Origin: Leptotrichia buccalis C-1013-b
GTDB taxonomy: Bacteria; Fusobacteriota; Fusobacteriia; Fusobacteriales; Leptotrichiaceae
Assembly (NCBI RefSeq): GCF_000023905.1
Contig: NC_013192.1
Coordinates: forward strand, 2,401,611-2,465,610
Length of the DNA stretch: 64,000 nucleotides
Direction: 5' to 3'
Of this stretch, positions 27,298 to 36,208 are shown piece after piece. The notes under the pieces are model-generated. The model was not told where the DNA came from, ran no database searches, and worked only from the letters and a program-made list of their open reading frames with translations. Position 1 is the stretch's first letter. Every line of letters starts with the position of its first letter. Both the position numbers and the translations under genes were made by a program.

Positions 27298-28047
27298 ATG
27301 AAAGAAATAAATGAATCATTAAAAAATAAAAATTTAACACAAAAAGACTATTATATTAAATCTTTTTCAGTTCTAAAGGAAATATTTAGTAAAGATAAGA
27401 AATACTTGCCTTCTATTATAGCATTATTTGCACTTAGCGGATATACTATGTACAATTCATTCGTTATTGCGGTAAAAGCTGCTGCTGCTAAGGACTCTTT
27501 TCCTAAATTTCCATTATTTGATATACTAATGAATATTTTAATTGTAATTGTAATAGAATATGCTTTAAATTTGTTTCAAAATAATGTTATCAGCAGGATT
27601 GATAAGAAAAATGAATTGACAAAAGAAAATATATTATTAAGATCTATTCTTTTAGCTGTAGTTATGACATTCTTAAGTAACCTTATAAAGTCTTTAAAAG
27701 TACTAGGTATCGGAGTAATGTTTGTACTTGCATATTTTGCAGCATTTTTTAGACAAATATATTTATCAAGAAATGTCAGTCTAACAACTGCATTTGAAAA
27801 AAATACAAAACTGCTAGAAAACAATAGGTTAAGAATCATTCTTCCTCTATTTTTAGTAACCATAATTTCAGGTATTGTGACATCTACCTTAACAGCAGCT
27901 GCCTCAGTAATTGTATTAAAATCACTAAATTCAGCAATGACAGTAATAGCTATTCTTATTGTTTACAGAATTTTAGTTGGAATATTTGAAATTTATAAAA
28001 AAATTTTAGGAAGTATAATTTTCTTAAATGTAGAAAATAATAAATAA
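27298..28047 (+). CDS. Integral membrane protein, function unknown
   Basis: A 249-aa protein with five or six hydrophobic segments (roughly 38-57, 70-95, 113-130, 135-150, 178-200, 208-232) and a hydrophilic N terminus. I do not recognise the family; the layout resembles DUF975/YciC-like glycerophosphoryl-type membrane proteins but no signature is clear. AATGAGGTAAAA precedes the ATG. It lies 75 nt after the esterase and 38 nt before a YwaF-like gene, so the three may share a transcript. Confidence 0.6.
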   Translation: MKEINESLKNKNLTQKDYYIKSFSVLKEIFSKDKKYLPSIIALFALSGYTMYNSFVIAVKAAAAKDSFPKFPLFDILMNILIVIVIEYALNLFQNNVISRIDKKNELTKENILLRSILLAVVMTFLSNLIKSLKVLGIGVMFVLAYFAAFFRQIYLSRNVSLTTAFEKNTKLLENNRLRIILPLFLVTIISGIVTSTLTAAASVIVLKSLNSAMTVIAILIVYRILVGIFEIYKKILGSIIFLNVENNK

Positions 28048-28085
28048 TTAATTTCTTAAAATGAGAATTTTAGAAAGGAGAAATT

Positions 28086-28757
28086 TTGACTTTTACTTAT
28101 TTTAGCCCTATTCACATAGAAACTTTTATTGTATCAATTTTATTTTGTGTATTTTTATTTTATGTTCCTAAATTTTTTAAAAATTTGGATATAAATAAAT
28201 ACTCAACTTTTTTAGGATACTTTTTATTAATATTTAAGTTAGTCGACTCGATTTACAGGTTAATGTATCAAAATGAACCTATAACTAATGTTACACCTGT
28301 TCATCTTTGTAATTTTGCAGCAATTTTTGCAGGACTGTATTTGATTTTTAAAACAAAATTTTTGTATAATGTCGTATATTATTTAACTTTTGGACCAATA
28401 TTGGCGTTAATTTTGCCAGGAATAATATATTACCACGATAATTATTATGTTTATCTTTTTATGATAATGCACGCACTTATTGTTTTTACAGCTTTTTTTG
28501 GCTATAAGTATCTAAATGACAAGCCAACAAAAAAAGGATTTTTTCAATCAGTAATTACGTTGCTCCTAATATTTCTTTACGCATTTATTTATAATTATAT
28601 ATTTAAGGAAATAAACGCAATGTTTTTAAAAAGCCATATTATTTCAATAGTAAAATTTATAGAACCTATTTGGTTATATGATATTGTTTTAATATTGACA
28701 ATGATATTTTTGGAATTTTTGTTATATTTACCAATTATGAAAAGAGATAGGAATTAA
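28086..28757 (+). CDS. YwaF/TIGR02206-type membrane protein
   Basis: A 223-aa protein with six or seven membrane helices. The pattern FSPIHIETF at the N terminus, PVHLCNFAAIFAGLYLIF near residue 72 and the following YYLTFGPILALILP match the TIGR02206 (YwaF) family, whose role is unknown. The start codon is TTG, chosen because AAAGGAG lies 6 nt upstream and no ATG is available before the conserved region. It is the last gene before a bidirectional terminator. Confidence 0.72.
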   Translation: MTFTYFSPIHIETFIVSILFCVFLFYVPKFFKNLDINKYSTFLGYFLLIFKLVDSIYRLMYQNEPITNVTPVHLCNFAAIFAGLYLIFKTKFLYNVVYYLTFGPILALILPGIIYYHDNYYVYLFMIMHALIVFTAFFGYKYLNDKPTKKGFFQSVITLLLIFLYAFIYNYIFKEINAMFLKSHIISIVKFIEPIWLYDIVLILTMIFLEFLLYLPIMKRDRN

Positions 28758-28774
28758 TATTTAAAGAAATAAAA

Positions 28775-28845
28775 AAAAAGTACACCACTGATATTAGTAT
28801 TATTATGTATATATAATTTTAGTAGTTTTAGGTGTACTTTTTTGT
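28775..28845. terminator. Bidirectional intrinsic terminator
   Basis: AAAAAAGTACACC (from 28775) pairs with GGTGTACTTTTTT (28832-28844). A-tract and T-tract on opposite sides let it stop both the plus-strand membrane-protein transcript and the minus-strand spoVG transcript that converge here. Confidence 0.8.
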
Positions 28846-28857
28846 TAAAAAACTAAT

Positions 28858-29136
28858 TTATTCAACTTGGGCATTATTTTCCTGCTCAAATTTTTCTAAA
28901 ATAACCTTTGTTATTTCAGCACGCAGCTCAGGTTTTATAGGGTGAACAATGTCCTTAAATTCTCCATTTGGCATTCTTCTTGAAGGCATTGCCACAAAAA
29001 GTCCGTTTTGTCCATCAATAATTTTTAATCCATGAATAACAAAACTTTCGTCAAATGTAATATCGGCATATGCCCTTAATCTTTCATTACCTTCTGCTTG
29101 CTTTCCAATTCTAATACGAATATCAGTCACTTTCAT
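28858..29136 (-). CDS. spoVG: SpoVG-family RNA/DNA-binding regulator
   Basis: A 92-aa protein closely matching SpoVG over its whole length: MKVTDIRIRIG at the start, LRAYADITFDESFVIHGLKI and the FVAMPSRRMPNGEFKDIVHP core. SpoVG is a small nucleic-acid-binding regulator that affects gene expression and septation in many non-sporulating bacteria too. AAGGAGAAG precedes the ATG. It is transcribed alone from a promoter at 29177-29204. High confidence. Confidence 0.93.
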   Translation of the reverse strand: MKVTDIRIRIGKQAEGNERLRAYADITFDESFVIHGLKIIDGQNGLFVAMPSRRMPNGEFKDIVHPIKPELRAEITKVILEKFEQENNAQVE

Positions 29137-29176
29137 AAGTCTTCTCCTTGTTTGTATAATTTATTTTTTCATTATA

Positions 29177-29204
29177 ATTATACCCCATTTATTATAAAAA
29201 ACAA
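29177..29204 (-). promoter_or_regulatory. Promoter of spoVG
   Basis: Minus strand: -35 TTGTTT (29199-29204), 16-nt spacer, -10 TATAAT (29177-29182). The start would lie about 35 nt upstream of the gene. Confidence 0.6.
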
Positions 29205-29331
29205 GGGAAAATAATAATAAAGAATTAATATTTTCCCAAATTTATTAGAGATTTTACTAAAAGTAATAGGATTTAATGTTTTTATATAAATTATTTTAAT
29301 AATCTTAGATTAATTAATTTAAAAAAACTTT

Positions 29332-29455
29332 TCTAACTATTATTCTATAGTATTACCATTTTTGAAATCAAACTTAAAGATTATGACTAACTGTTCAAAC
29401 ACCAATATTTTGCAATTTTACTGGTTCGATATTAAAAAGAGTCGAGTATATTTTA
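29332..29455 (+). repeat. Degenerate intergenic repeat, family B copy 2
   Basis: This lies in the 387-nt gap between spoVG and rqcP, which otherwise holds only the spoVG promoter. It shares with 25690-25800 the blocks AAACTTAAAGATTATGACTA, GTTCAAACACC, TGGTTCGA and GAGTCGAGTATATTTT in the same order and orientation. Confidence 0.4.
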
Positions 29456-29523
29456 CGAATTTGCAGTAGCTTCAAGCTCATGTCTAAATCTTATTTTTTA
29501 TTAAAAATTATAAAAATAATTTA

Positions 29524-29766
29524 TTAAATTATTTCAATATAATCATCAATAAATTCTTTTTTTAAACTTTCAGGCGGCAAATCCAAAACTTTTACTTTTA
29601 TATTCTTGTTAAAATATTTTATTTCAAAAATATCTCCTTTTTTCACATCATAAGAAGATTTTTTTACATCTCCATTTACAACGATATTTCCATTATCTGC
29701 AAGCTCTTTTGCCACAGTTCTTCTTTTTATAATTCTTGTTACTTTTAAAAATTTATCTAAACGCAT
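29524..29766 (-). CDS. rqcP: RNA-binding S4 protein RqcP
   Basis: An 80-aa single S4-domain protein. It begins MRLDKFLKVTRIIKRRTVAK, very like the YabO/RqcP family, and ends in a short acidic tail. In Bacillus, RqcP binds the 50S subunit with RqcH and supports C-terminal poly-alanine tailing during ribosome-associated quality control. GAGGAAAA lies before the ATG, and the gene starts 18 nt after the PhnD-like gene, so they may share a transcript. High confidence in family. Confidence 0.88.
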   Translation of the reverse strand: MRLDKFLKVTRIIKRRTVAKELADNGNIVVNGDVKKSSYDVKKGDIFEIKYFNKNIKVKVLDLPPESLKKEFIDDYIEII

Positions 29767-29784
29767 ATTTTTTCCTCGATTTTA

Positions 29785-30777
29785 TTATTTTATATTTTTC
29801 ATTCCTTCATACCAGGCTGTATTTGTTTCTACAAATCCTACATTCGGATTTTCTTTTAGGAAAAGTCCTCTTACTTTACTGTTTTTATCGCTGAAAATAT
29901 GAGGATTGTCAGTTGTTGACTTAGACATTAGAGCTTTCTTGATTTTTTCCTGATCTTCCTTTGCCAATGTTCTTATATTAAATACAATTGCTCCGTTATA
30001 AACAGGAATTGATTTTATAACTGTAAAACTTTTTCCGGCATAATCTCCAAATGGTGCAACTGCTCCTTTTTTCACTCTATATGTGGCTCCTGAATTGAAG
30101 TCTTTTCCAGCTGTCAGCTCATAAATTGTAAATGATTTTGGAATGGCAAATGTTGCAGCATCCACATCTCCTTTAAATAATAAAACTTGAGTTCCAGGAT
30201 GCGAATTTCCAAACATAACTTTTGAAAATGCTTTATTTCCTAATAATTCATCAGTGTTTTTTAATCCAAATTCTTTTACAAGCAAGTTTCCTGGAATTTT
30301 AAATCCTGATGTAGAGCTATTTGTAACAAATCCCATTGATTTCCCTTTCAGCTTTTTAAGGTCATATCCGTCTCCTGAACGGTATTTTGCCGCATCCTCT
30401 GCTCTTACTGCAATAAAGCTGTAATAAAGGGCATCTTCCAATGTTCCGCTTTTTCCTGCATTAGTAAGTACTGCTTCAATGTCTTTTGTTCTCTGTCTGG
30501 CATTCAAATATGCCTCTGCACCGATATATGCAATTTGAGATTGTCCAGAAACAATATTTTCCACCGTTATGTTATAATCGGTAGTTGTAACAATTTCCAC
30601 TTTTTTCCCAGTCGCTTCCTGAACAACTCTGGCAAACTCTTCCCTTGATTTCTTCAATGAATCATTTGTTTCATTTGGTAAAAATACAATTTTTATTGTA
30701 TTATTTTTTTTACCACAGCTAATTGTAAACAATAAAATAGCTAATAACAACAAACTTTTTAAAATGTTCCTTTTCAT
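29785..30777 (-). CDS. PhnD-like substrate-binding lipoprotein
   Basis: A 330-aa periplasmic binding protein of the phosphate/phosphite/phosphonate (PhnD) family. The N terminus is a lipoprotein signal with Cys in TISCGKK (Cys21). IKIVFLPNETNDSLKKSREE, then GQSQIAYIGAEAYLNARQR, and GFVTNSSTSGFKIPGNLL are the family's ligand-pocket segments. No permease or ATPase gene is adjacent, so it works with a distant transporter or acts as a sensor. AGGAGG precedes the ATG, and a near-consensus promoter lies at 30810-30838. Ligand unknown. Confidence 0.82.
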   Translation of the reverse strand: MKRNILKSLLLLAILLFTISCGKKNNTIKIVFLPNETNDSLKKSREEFARVVQEATGKKVEIVTTTDYNITVENIVSGQSQIAYIGAEAYLNARQRTKDIEAVLTNAGKSGTLEDALYYSFIAVRAEDAAKYRSGDGYDLKKLKGKSMGFVTNSSTSGFKIPGNLLVKEFGLKNTDELLGNKAFSKVMFGNSHPGTQVLLFKGDVDAATFAIPKSFTIYELTAGKDFNSGATYRVKKGAVAPFGDYAGKSFTVIKSIPVYNGAIVFNIRTLAKEDQEKIKKALMSKSTTDNPHIFSDKNSKVRGLFLKENPNVGFVETNTAWYEGMKNIK

Positions 30778-30809
30778 AATACCTCCTAATATAGTATAAA
30801 ATATAATGT

Positions 30810-30838
30810 ATTATAACATTTGTTATTTGCATAGTCAA
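30810..30838 (-). promoter_or_regulatory. Strong promoter of the PhnD-like gene
   Basis: Minus strand: -35 TTGACT (30833-30838), 17-nt spacer, -10 TATAAT (30810-30815). It is back-to-back with the promoter of the VWA lipoprotein. Confidence 0.75.
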
Positions 30839-30863
30839 TTCTATAATTTTTTTATTTTTGTGG

Positions 30864-30921
30864 TATACTTATAATAGAGAAGTTTTAAAAAAAACTAAGT
30901 TAGAAACTGAAATTTTCTAAC
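30864..30921 (+). promoter_or_regulatory. Extended -10 promoter and leader hairpin of the VWA lipoprotein gene
   Basis: TGGTATACT (30861-30869) fits an extended -10; a TATAAT at 30870-30875 is an alternative. In the leader GTTAGAAA (30899-30906) pairs with TTTCTAAC (30914-30921), an 8-bp hairpin ending 11 nt before the Shine-Dalgarno AGGAGG. Confidence 0.45.
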
Positions 30922-30940
30922 CAATTTTTAGGAGGTTTTC

Positions 30941-32470
30941 ATGAAAAAAAATAAATGGAAAAAATTATTAATTTTAAGTATTGCACTTTTAGTCTTAACA
31001 GCCTGCTTTAATAAAAAAGAAGACAAGAAAAAGGAATCAGAAAAACAGCTTTCAGAAGAAGAACTCCAAAAAGGGAAAGGTGTTAACGGGGATTTGCCTG
31101 ATATTGTTTACACATATGAGGGAATAGTAGATGCGGCACCTGGAATTTATCAGTTTCCTGATACTTATGAAAAAAATATAGTAAAAAAATCAGATATCTG
31201 GAGAGAAAATGTTCAGAATGAACTTAAAAAAATTAAACCTGCCTTAGGTGAAGATGCTTCTGATGAAGAAATCGAACGTCTCTTCAAGAAATTCTTATAC
31301 ATAGCAGGCTATGATTATGAGCCGATTGAAACTCTTGACAGATTTTCATACGTAATTTTCAAGGATGATATGGCAAATCCTTTTACGAAACAAAAAATTG
31401 AGGAAAATATGAATGTCAATCTTGAAATCATTTTAGATGCTAGCGGTTCAATGAAACAGAAAATAAGCGATAAAACAATGATGGAAATCGCAAAGGAATC
31501 TATAGAGAAAGTTGTTTCTGAAATGCCTGCAAACACAAAAGTAGGACTGAGGGTTTTTGGTCATAAGGGAGACAATACGGCAAGTAAAAAACAGGAATCA
31601 TGTTCCGCCAATGAACTGATTTCACCAATTGAAACTTTAGATAAGGATAAGCTGAAAAGCTCTTTAGCTCCAATTCAGCCTACAGGATGGACTTCCATAG
31701 CAAAATCGATTGAAAACGGAACAAATGACTTAAAAGCATTAAAAGGCGAAAAAACATTGAATATCCTATATATAATTACTGACGGAATCGAAACATGCGA
31801 CGGCAATCCTGTTGAAACTGCAAAAAAATTTAAAAATGAAAATACAGATATCGTTTTAGGAATAATAGGGTTTAATGTAGATGCCCACCAGAATAAAGTG
31901 CTGAAAGAAATTGCAAATGCCGCAAACGGTTATTATTCTTCAGCAAATGATGCCGCTAAATTGACAGAAGAATTGCAAAGAATACATGAAATAGCTTTCT
32001 CTGACTATAAATGGGAACCTTTAAATGACTATCTAATAAATAAAATAATAGCATCTCATAATTTGACACTGCTAATGAACCAATTTCTCATAAAAAGATC
32101 TCTGGGAGAAAAAAATAATATGAGTTCTCTTATAATGTACGGAGCAAAAAGTCTTTCAAATGATCCTAAATATGCCGGACTGTATGAAAGTAACGGAAGA
32201 GTGTCTAAAAAACTTAAAGCGCTTAGCGAAGAAAGAAAAAATAAAATAGAAGCAATATATAAAGATGAATTTGAAAAAATCACAAAACAGTCAGAAGAAT
32301 ATATAGCACAGATTAAGGCTAGAAAAGGAGCAACAGTGGCATATATTCCAACAACAAGCAGAAAAAATCCTATGAGCAAATATTGGAACGGACATGGTGG
32401 AAAAGGCGGTACGATTAAAGATTCTAAAAAAGATAATGAGGAATTAAGAAAAGAACAAACAGTAAAATAA
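30941..32470 (+). CDS. VWA-domain lipoprotein
   Basis: A 509-aa exported lipoprotein with the lipidated Cys in VLTAC (residue 22). A von Willebrand factor A domain covers about 160-340 with an intact MIDAS (ILDASGSMKQK, DxSxS) and a later TDGIETCDGN strand. The C-terminal 165 residues are helical and basic, ending in a Gly/Lys stretch. VWA lipoproteins bind proteins or metals at the cell surface; this type is often annotated YfbK-like or simply VWA. AGGAGG precedes the ATG. It is transcribed alone, divergent from the PhnD-like gene. The partner is unknown. Confidence 0.8.
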   Translation: MKKNKWKKLLILSIALLVLTACFNKKEDKKKESEKQLSEEELQKGKGVNGDLPDIVYTYEGIVDAAPGIYQFPDTYEKNIVKKSDIWRENVQNELKKIKPALGEDASDEEIERLFKKFLYIAGYDYEPIETLDRFSYVIFKDDMANPFTKQKIEENMNVNLEIILDASGSMKQKISDKTMMEIAKESIEKVVSEMPANTKVGLRVFGHKGDNTASKKQESCSANELISPIETLDKDKLKSSLAPIQPTGWTSIAKSIENGTNDLKALKGEKTLNILYIITDGIETCDGNPVETAKKFKNENTDIVLGIIGFNVDAHQNKVLKEIANAANGYYSSANDAAKLTEELQRIHEIAFSDYKWEPLNDYLINKIIASHNLTLLMNQFLIKRSLGEKNNMSSLIMYGAKSLSNDPKYAGLYESNGRVSKKLKALSEERKNKIEAIYKDEFEKITKQSEEYIAQIKARKGATVAYIPTTSRKNPMSKYWNGHGGKGGTIKDSKKDNEELRKEQTVK

Positions 32471-32550
32471 GAAATGAAATAAAAATTACAGTTTAATTTT
32501 AACAACTGAGCAAAAATTTAGGGATAAATAATTTTAATTAAATTTTTAAT

Positions 32551-32611
32551 AAAAAAAGAGAAAACTATCTACAATATAATTGCTAAATCCTATTGAATGA
32601 TAGTTCTCTCT
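32551..32611 (-). terminator. Intrinsic terminator downstream of the broken small gene
   Basis: On the minus strand AGAGAGAACTATC (32611-32599) pairs with GATAGTTTTCTCT (32569-32557) over 13 bp with one G-U, then a run of T. It follows the second stop codon of the interrupted gene by 9 nt, which marks the original gene end. Confidence 0.8.
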
Positions 32612-32620
32612 ACAAATTTT

Positions 32621-32989
32621 TTACTCTATTAAAGAAAAAGGCAATTCATCTCCCATTTTTAAAAATGGATGAGTCCTTGCCCTAATATATGAAAATTCAA
32701 TTTTGAAACAATCTGAATACATTTGTTAGATTCTATAATAACTATCAAATCTTTCATTATGAGAAAGCTGCATTTTGTTTCTTAAATGAATCATATCACT
32801 TACAATTTTCTCTTCTGTATAAGTTAATTTGTCCCAGTCAATTAAATTTTCTGAATCACGAGTTTTATTTATTTCTATATTTAATTCTGATATTTTTTCA
32901 AGTAAAGCTTTTTTATTCCATCTTGTATTTTCATACCAATCTGTTATTTCTCTTAATTTCTTTTTGAAATATTCTATATCTAAGTTCAT
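32621..32989 (-). pseudogene. Small hypothetical gene interrupted by an in-frame TAA
   Basis: From ATG at 32989 (RBS GAGGTG) an 87-codon frame runs to TAA at 32726-32728. The protein is helical and charged (NLDIEYFKKKLREITDWYEN), with no recognised family. Past the TAA the same frame stays open for 34 more codons, ending RTHPFLKMGDELPFSLIE before TAA at 32621-32623, and a strong terminator follows at once. The tail reads like a protein end, so the gene was probably about 122 codons and has a premature stop in this strain. Alternatives are a functional 87-aa product, a separate 33-aa frame from the ATG at 32722, or readthrough. Confidence 0.6.
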
Positions 32990-33053
32990 TTTTTCACCTC
33001 TTTTTCCATATAAACAATACTAAATAAGATACTTTATTTTACTTTGCAAAATT

Positions 33054-34433
33054 TTAAAAAAATCCATTAATGTCTTGAATTTCCACCTCCTTTTCACTAT
33101 ATTTTCTTTCTAGGTAATCTCTTGCAACTTGTGGGAAACACGCATAAGTTAATATATCTTCATCGCATTTTGCCAAGTCGCCGATTTCGTTTTTCATATT
33201 TTCATATTCAGCTCCTAGTAAATCAGCAGGACGACCATTAAATACTTCGTCATCTCCAATTATAAGCTTTCTAGTTTCGTCAATAATTGGAACTGGTGAT
33301 TTTCCATACATTCCTTTTACATAATCTCTTATTTCCTTTGGAATCATCTGGTATTTTCTGCCTGTCAAAATATTTAAGACTGCCTGAGCTCCAACCATCT
33401 GGCTCATTGGAGTAACTAACGGAGGGTATCCTAAATCTTTACGCACATGTGGAATTTCACGTAAAACATCTTCATATTTATCCTCTGCCTCCTGCACTTT
33501 CAATTGAGACAGCAAGTTTGAGAGCATTCCTCCTGGTAACTGGTACTCTATAATATTTGGTTCAATTAACAAGGCTTTTGGATTTAATGTTCCGTTATCA
33601 ATGTATTTTTTTCTTATAGGTTTAAAATATTCAGCAACTTCCTTCAAAACCTCAAGATTTAATTCTGTATCATATTTTGAGCCTTGTAACGTTCTTACAA
33701 GCGATTCTGTAGGTGGCTGTGATGTTCCTCCTCCAAATGGGGAAATAGCAGTATCTACAATGTCTACTCCCGCTTCAATCGCTTTTAGTGTAGTCATTCC
33801 AGCCAGCCCTGCCGTTGCGTGAGTATGTAATTCAAGAGGTACGCTCAGAATAGCTTTTAATTCAGTTACCAGCTCATAAGCCATATTTGGTAACAAAATT
33901 CCAGACATATCCTTTATTGCTATTGAATCTGCACCCATATCCTGCATTTCAAGTGCCAATTTTTTGTAATATTCTATTGTGTGAACAGGGCTTATTGTAT
34001 AGCAAATCGCAAGTTGGCTATGTCCACCATATTTTTTTGTACTTTCTGAAGCTTGTCTAATATTTCTTGTATCATTCAAAGCATCAAAAATTCTTATAAT
34101 ATCAATACCATTTTTTATTGAAAGTTCTACAAATTTATCTACAATATCGTCAGCATAATGTCGATATCCTAATAAATTCTGTCCTCTAAGTAGCATTTGT
34201 AATTTTGTATTTTTAGTTCTTTTTCTAATTTCTCTTAATCTTTCCCAAGGATCCTCATTCAAAAATCTGATTGCCGCATCATATGTTGCACCGCCCCAGA
34301 CTTCCATTGCGTGATATCCAGCTTTGTCCATAGTTTCAATTATTGGAAGCATTTCTGCTGTTGTCATTCTTGTTGCCATAAGTGATTGATGTCCATCTCT
34401 TAATGATGTTTCTGTTATTTTTACTTTGCTCAT
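33054..34433 (-). CDS. oadA: Oxaloacetate decarboxylase / pyruvate carboxylase carboxyltransferase subunit alpha
   Basis: A 459-aa carboxyltransferase of the DRE-TIM family. It begins ITETSLRDGHQSLMATRM (metal-binding Asp), has MLLRGQNLLGYRHYADD, the catalytic Lys in SIAIKDMSG and the metal ligands HTHATAG. The protein ends after the conserved carboxyltransferase domain, so the biotinyl-carrier domain found in 590-aa OadA proteins is missing and must be encoded elsewhere. The start at 34433 has GGAGG 7 nt upstream. It lies 47 nt after pckA, and both enzymes act on oxaloacetate. Split alpha subunits occur in several anaerobes. Confidence 0.88.
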   Translation of the reverse strand: MSKVKITETSLRDGHQSLMATRMTTAEMLPIIETMDKAGYHAMEVWGGATYDAAIRFLNEDPWERLREIRKRTKNTKLQMLLRGQNLLGYRHYADDIVDKFVELSIKNGIDIIRIFDALNDTRNIRQASESTKKYGGHSQLAICYTISPVHTIEYYKKLALEMQDMGADSIAIKDMSGILLPNMAYELVTELKAILSVPLELHTHATAGLAGMTTLKAIEAGVDIVDTAISPFGGGTSQPPTESLVRTLQGSKYDTELNLEVLKEVAEYFKPIRKKYIDNGTLNPKALLIEPNIIEYQLPGGMLSNLLSQLKVQEAEDKYEDVLREIPHVRKDLGYPPLVTPMSQMVGAQAVLNILTGRKYQMIPKEIRDYVKGMYGKSPVPIIDETRKLIIGDDEVFNGRPADLLGAEYENMKNEIGDLAKCDEDILTYACFPQVARDYLERKYSEKEVEIQDINGFF

Positions 34434-34480
34434 AAGATCCTCCATATTTTAATGAATATTAAGTTTTATTCTATTTTCAT

Positions 34481-36076
34481 TTATTCAAAATCCATTGGTC
34501 CTGCATTTACAATATGTTCTGGCATATTTGGATATTTTGTTGCAAAATTTTCCCTAAACATTTTTGCCAATTTTTTTGCAGCTGCGCTATAAGCCTCTTT
34601 GTTTGCCCAAGTGTCTATTGGATTTAGTAATTCATTCGGAACATTCGGACAATACTGCGGAATTTCCACATTGAAAATTTCATCATGTTTATATTCAACT
34701 TCATCCAAATCACCATTTAACGCTGCAGTAACCATTGCTCTTGTGTATTTTAAGTTCATACGGTTTCCCACTCCATAAGGACCGCCTGACCATCCTGTAT
34801 TTATTAGAAATACTTTCGTATTATGAAGTTCGATTTTTTTACCTAGCATTTCTGCATAAATTAAAGGATCTAATGGCATAAACGGTTCTCCAAAGCAAGT
34901 TGAGAATGTAGGTTGCGGTTCTGTAATTCCACGCTCAGTTCCAGCCAATTTAGATGTAAATCCTGTCACAAAGTGATAAATTGCCGCATCTTTAGAAAGT
35001 CTTGAAACAGGCGGTAAAACTCCGAAAGCATCTGCCGTAAGGAATATTACAACGCTTGGAATACCTCCAATTCCTGGAATTTGTGCATTTTTTATATGAT
35101 TTATCGGATAACCTACTCTCGTATTTTCAGTCAAGCTCTTATCATAAAAGTCAAATTCACGATTTTTTGGATTCATTACAACATTTTCCACTAAGCTTCC
35201 AAATTTTATTGCATTATAAATATCCGGCTCATGTTCAGGATCAAGATTTATACATTTTGCATAACAGCCTCCTTCAAAATTGAAAATGCTGTGGTCAGAC
35301 CATCCATGTTCATCATCGCCTATTAATTTACGATTGGGATCAGTTGAAAGAGTAGTTTTTCCAGTTCCCGAAAGCCCAAAAAATACCGCAGTTTCACCAG
35401 TTTTATGATCCATATTGGCAGAACAGTGCATAGGAAGCACATTAATTTCAGGCATAACGAAATTCATTATTGAAAATACACTTTTTTTAATTTCTCCCGC
35501 ATATTCAGTTCCGCAAATAATCCCAATTTTTGCCTCATAATCTATAATTATTGCAGCTGATGAATTTATTCCATCAATTCTAGCATTACATTTGAATCCA
35601 GGGGCTGCAATTATTGTAAAGTCAGCCTTTCCATAATCATTTAATTCTTCTTCCGTTGGACGTATTAATAATTGATGAATAAACAAATTTTGGCTAGCAC
35701 GTTCATTTATTATTCTGAATTTTTTTCTGCAGGCTGGATCTGCTCCTGCCATACCGTCAAATACGAATATTTCCCTATTTTGCAAATATGCAATTAATTT
35801 ATTGTAAATAGAATCAAATTTTTCCTTTTCAATTGGCTTATTTACATTTCCCCAAGCAATTTTATTGTGAATACCTAGAGTATCAACTATATATTTATCT
35901 TTAGGTGAACGCCCTGTATATTTTCCTGTTGTTACAACTAAAGCACCTGTACTCGATAATACCCCTTCTCCTTTCGTCAAAGCATATTCAATGAGTTGTG
36001 CCGGTGTCAAGTTTCGATAAATTTGTGCCACATTTACTATCCCTAGTTTTTCAAGAGCTTTCGTCAATTTTTTCAT
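34481..36076 (-). CDS. pckA: Phosphoenolpyruvate carboxykinase (ATP)
   Basis: A 531-aa ATP-dependent enzyme interconverting oxaloacetate and PEP. The kinase P-loop GLSGTGKTTLS lies near residue 232-242, followed by IGDDEHGW with the metal-binding Asp, and the GRSPKDKY substrate site lies near residue 55. In fermenters this enzyme often runs in the PEP-carboxylating direction, feeding the reductive branch with ATP gain; next to oadA it sets the oxaloacetate node. CGGAGGAAG precedes the ATG. The upstream region holds a promoter, a long AT-rich leader and a terminator. High confidence. Confidence 0.95.
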   Translation of the reverse strand: MKKLTKALEKLGIVNVAQIYRNLTPAQLIEYALTKGEGVLSSTGALVVTTGKYTGRSPKDKYIVDTLGIHNKIAWGNVNKPIEKEKFDSIYNKLIAYLQNREIFVFDGMAGADPACRKKFRIINERASQNLFIHQLLIRPTEEELNDYGKADFTIIAAPGFKCNARIDGINSSAAIIIDYEAKIGIICGTEYAGEIKKSVFSIMNFVMPEINVLPMHCSANMDHKTGETAVFFGLSGTGKTTLSTDPNRKLIGDDEHGWSDHSIFNFEGGCYAKCINLDPEHEPDIYNAIKFGSLVENVVMNPKNREFDFYDKSLTENTRVGYPINHIKNAQIPGIGGIPSVVIFLTADAFGVLPPVSRLSKDAAIYHFVTGFTSKLAGTERGITEPQPTFSTCFGEPFMPLDPLIYAEMLGKKIELHNTKVFLINTGWSGGPYGVGNRMNLKYTRAMVTAALNGDLDEVEYKHDEIFNVEIPQYCPNVPNELLNPIDTWANKEAYSAAAKKLAKMFRENFATKYPNMPEHIVNAGPMDFE

Positions 36077-36184
36077 AATACTTCCTCCGTATTTTAAAAT
36101 TAAAAAGTTAAAATAATTTTGCTCAAACAGTAAGTTTACTTATTATTCAAAACTTTGATATTTAACTTAACTGCTAAATATAAG

Positions 36185-36208
36185 AAAAAATCCCCACTTG
36201 TGTAGGGA
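36185..36208 (-). terminator. Intrinsic terminator in the pckA leader
   Basis: Minus strand: TCCCTAC, tetraloop ACAA, GTGGGGA (7 bp, one G-U), then TTTTTT. It ends about 108 nt before pckA, so it would stop transcripts from the promoter at 36500-36527 unless prevented. Confidence 0.75.
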
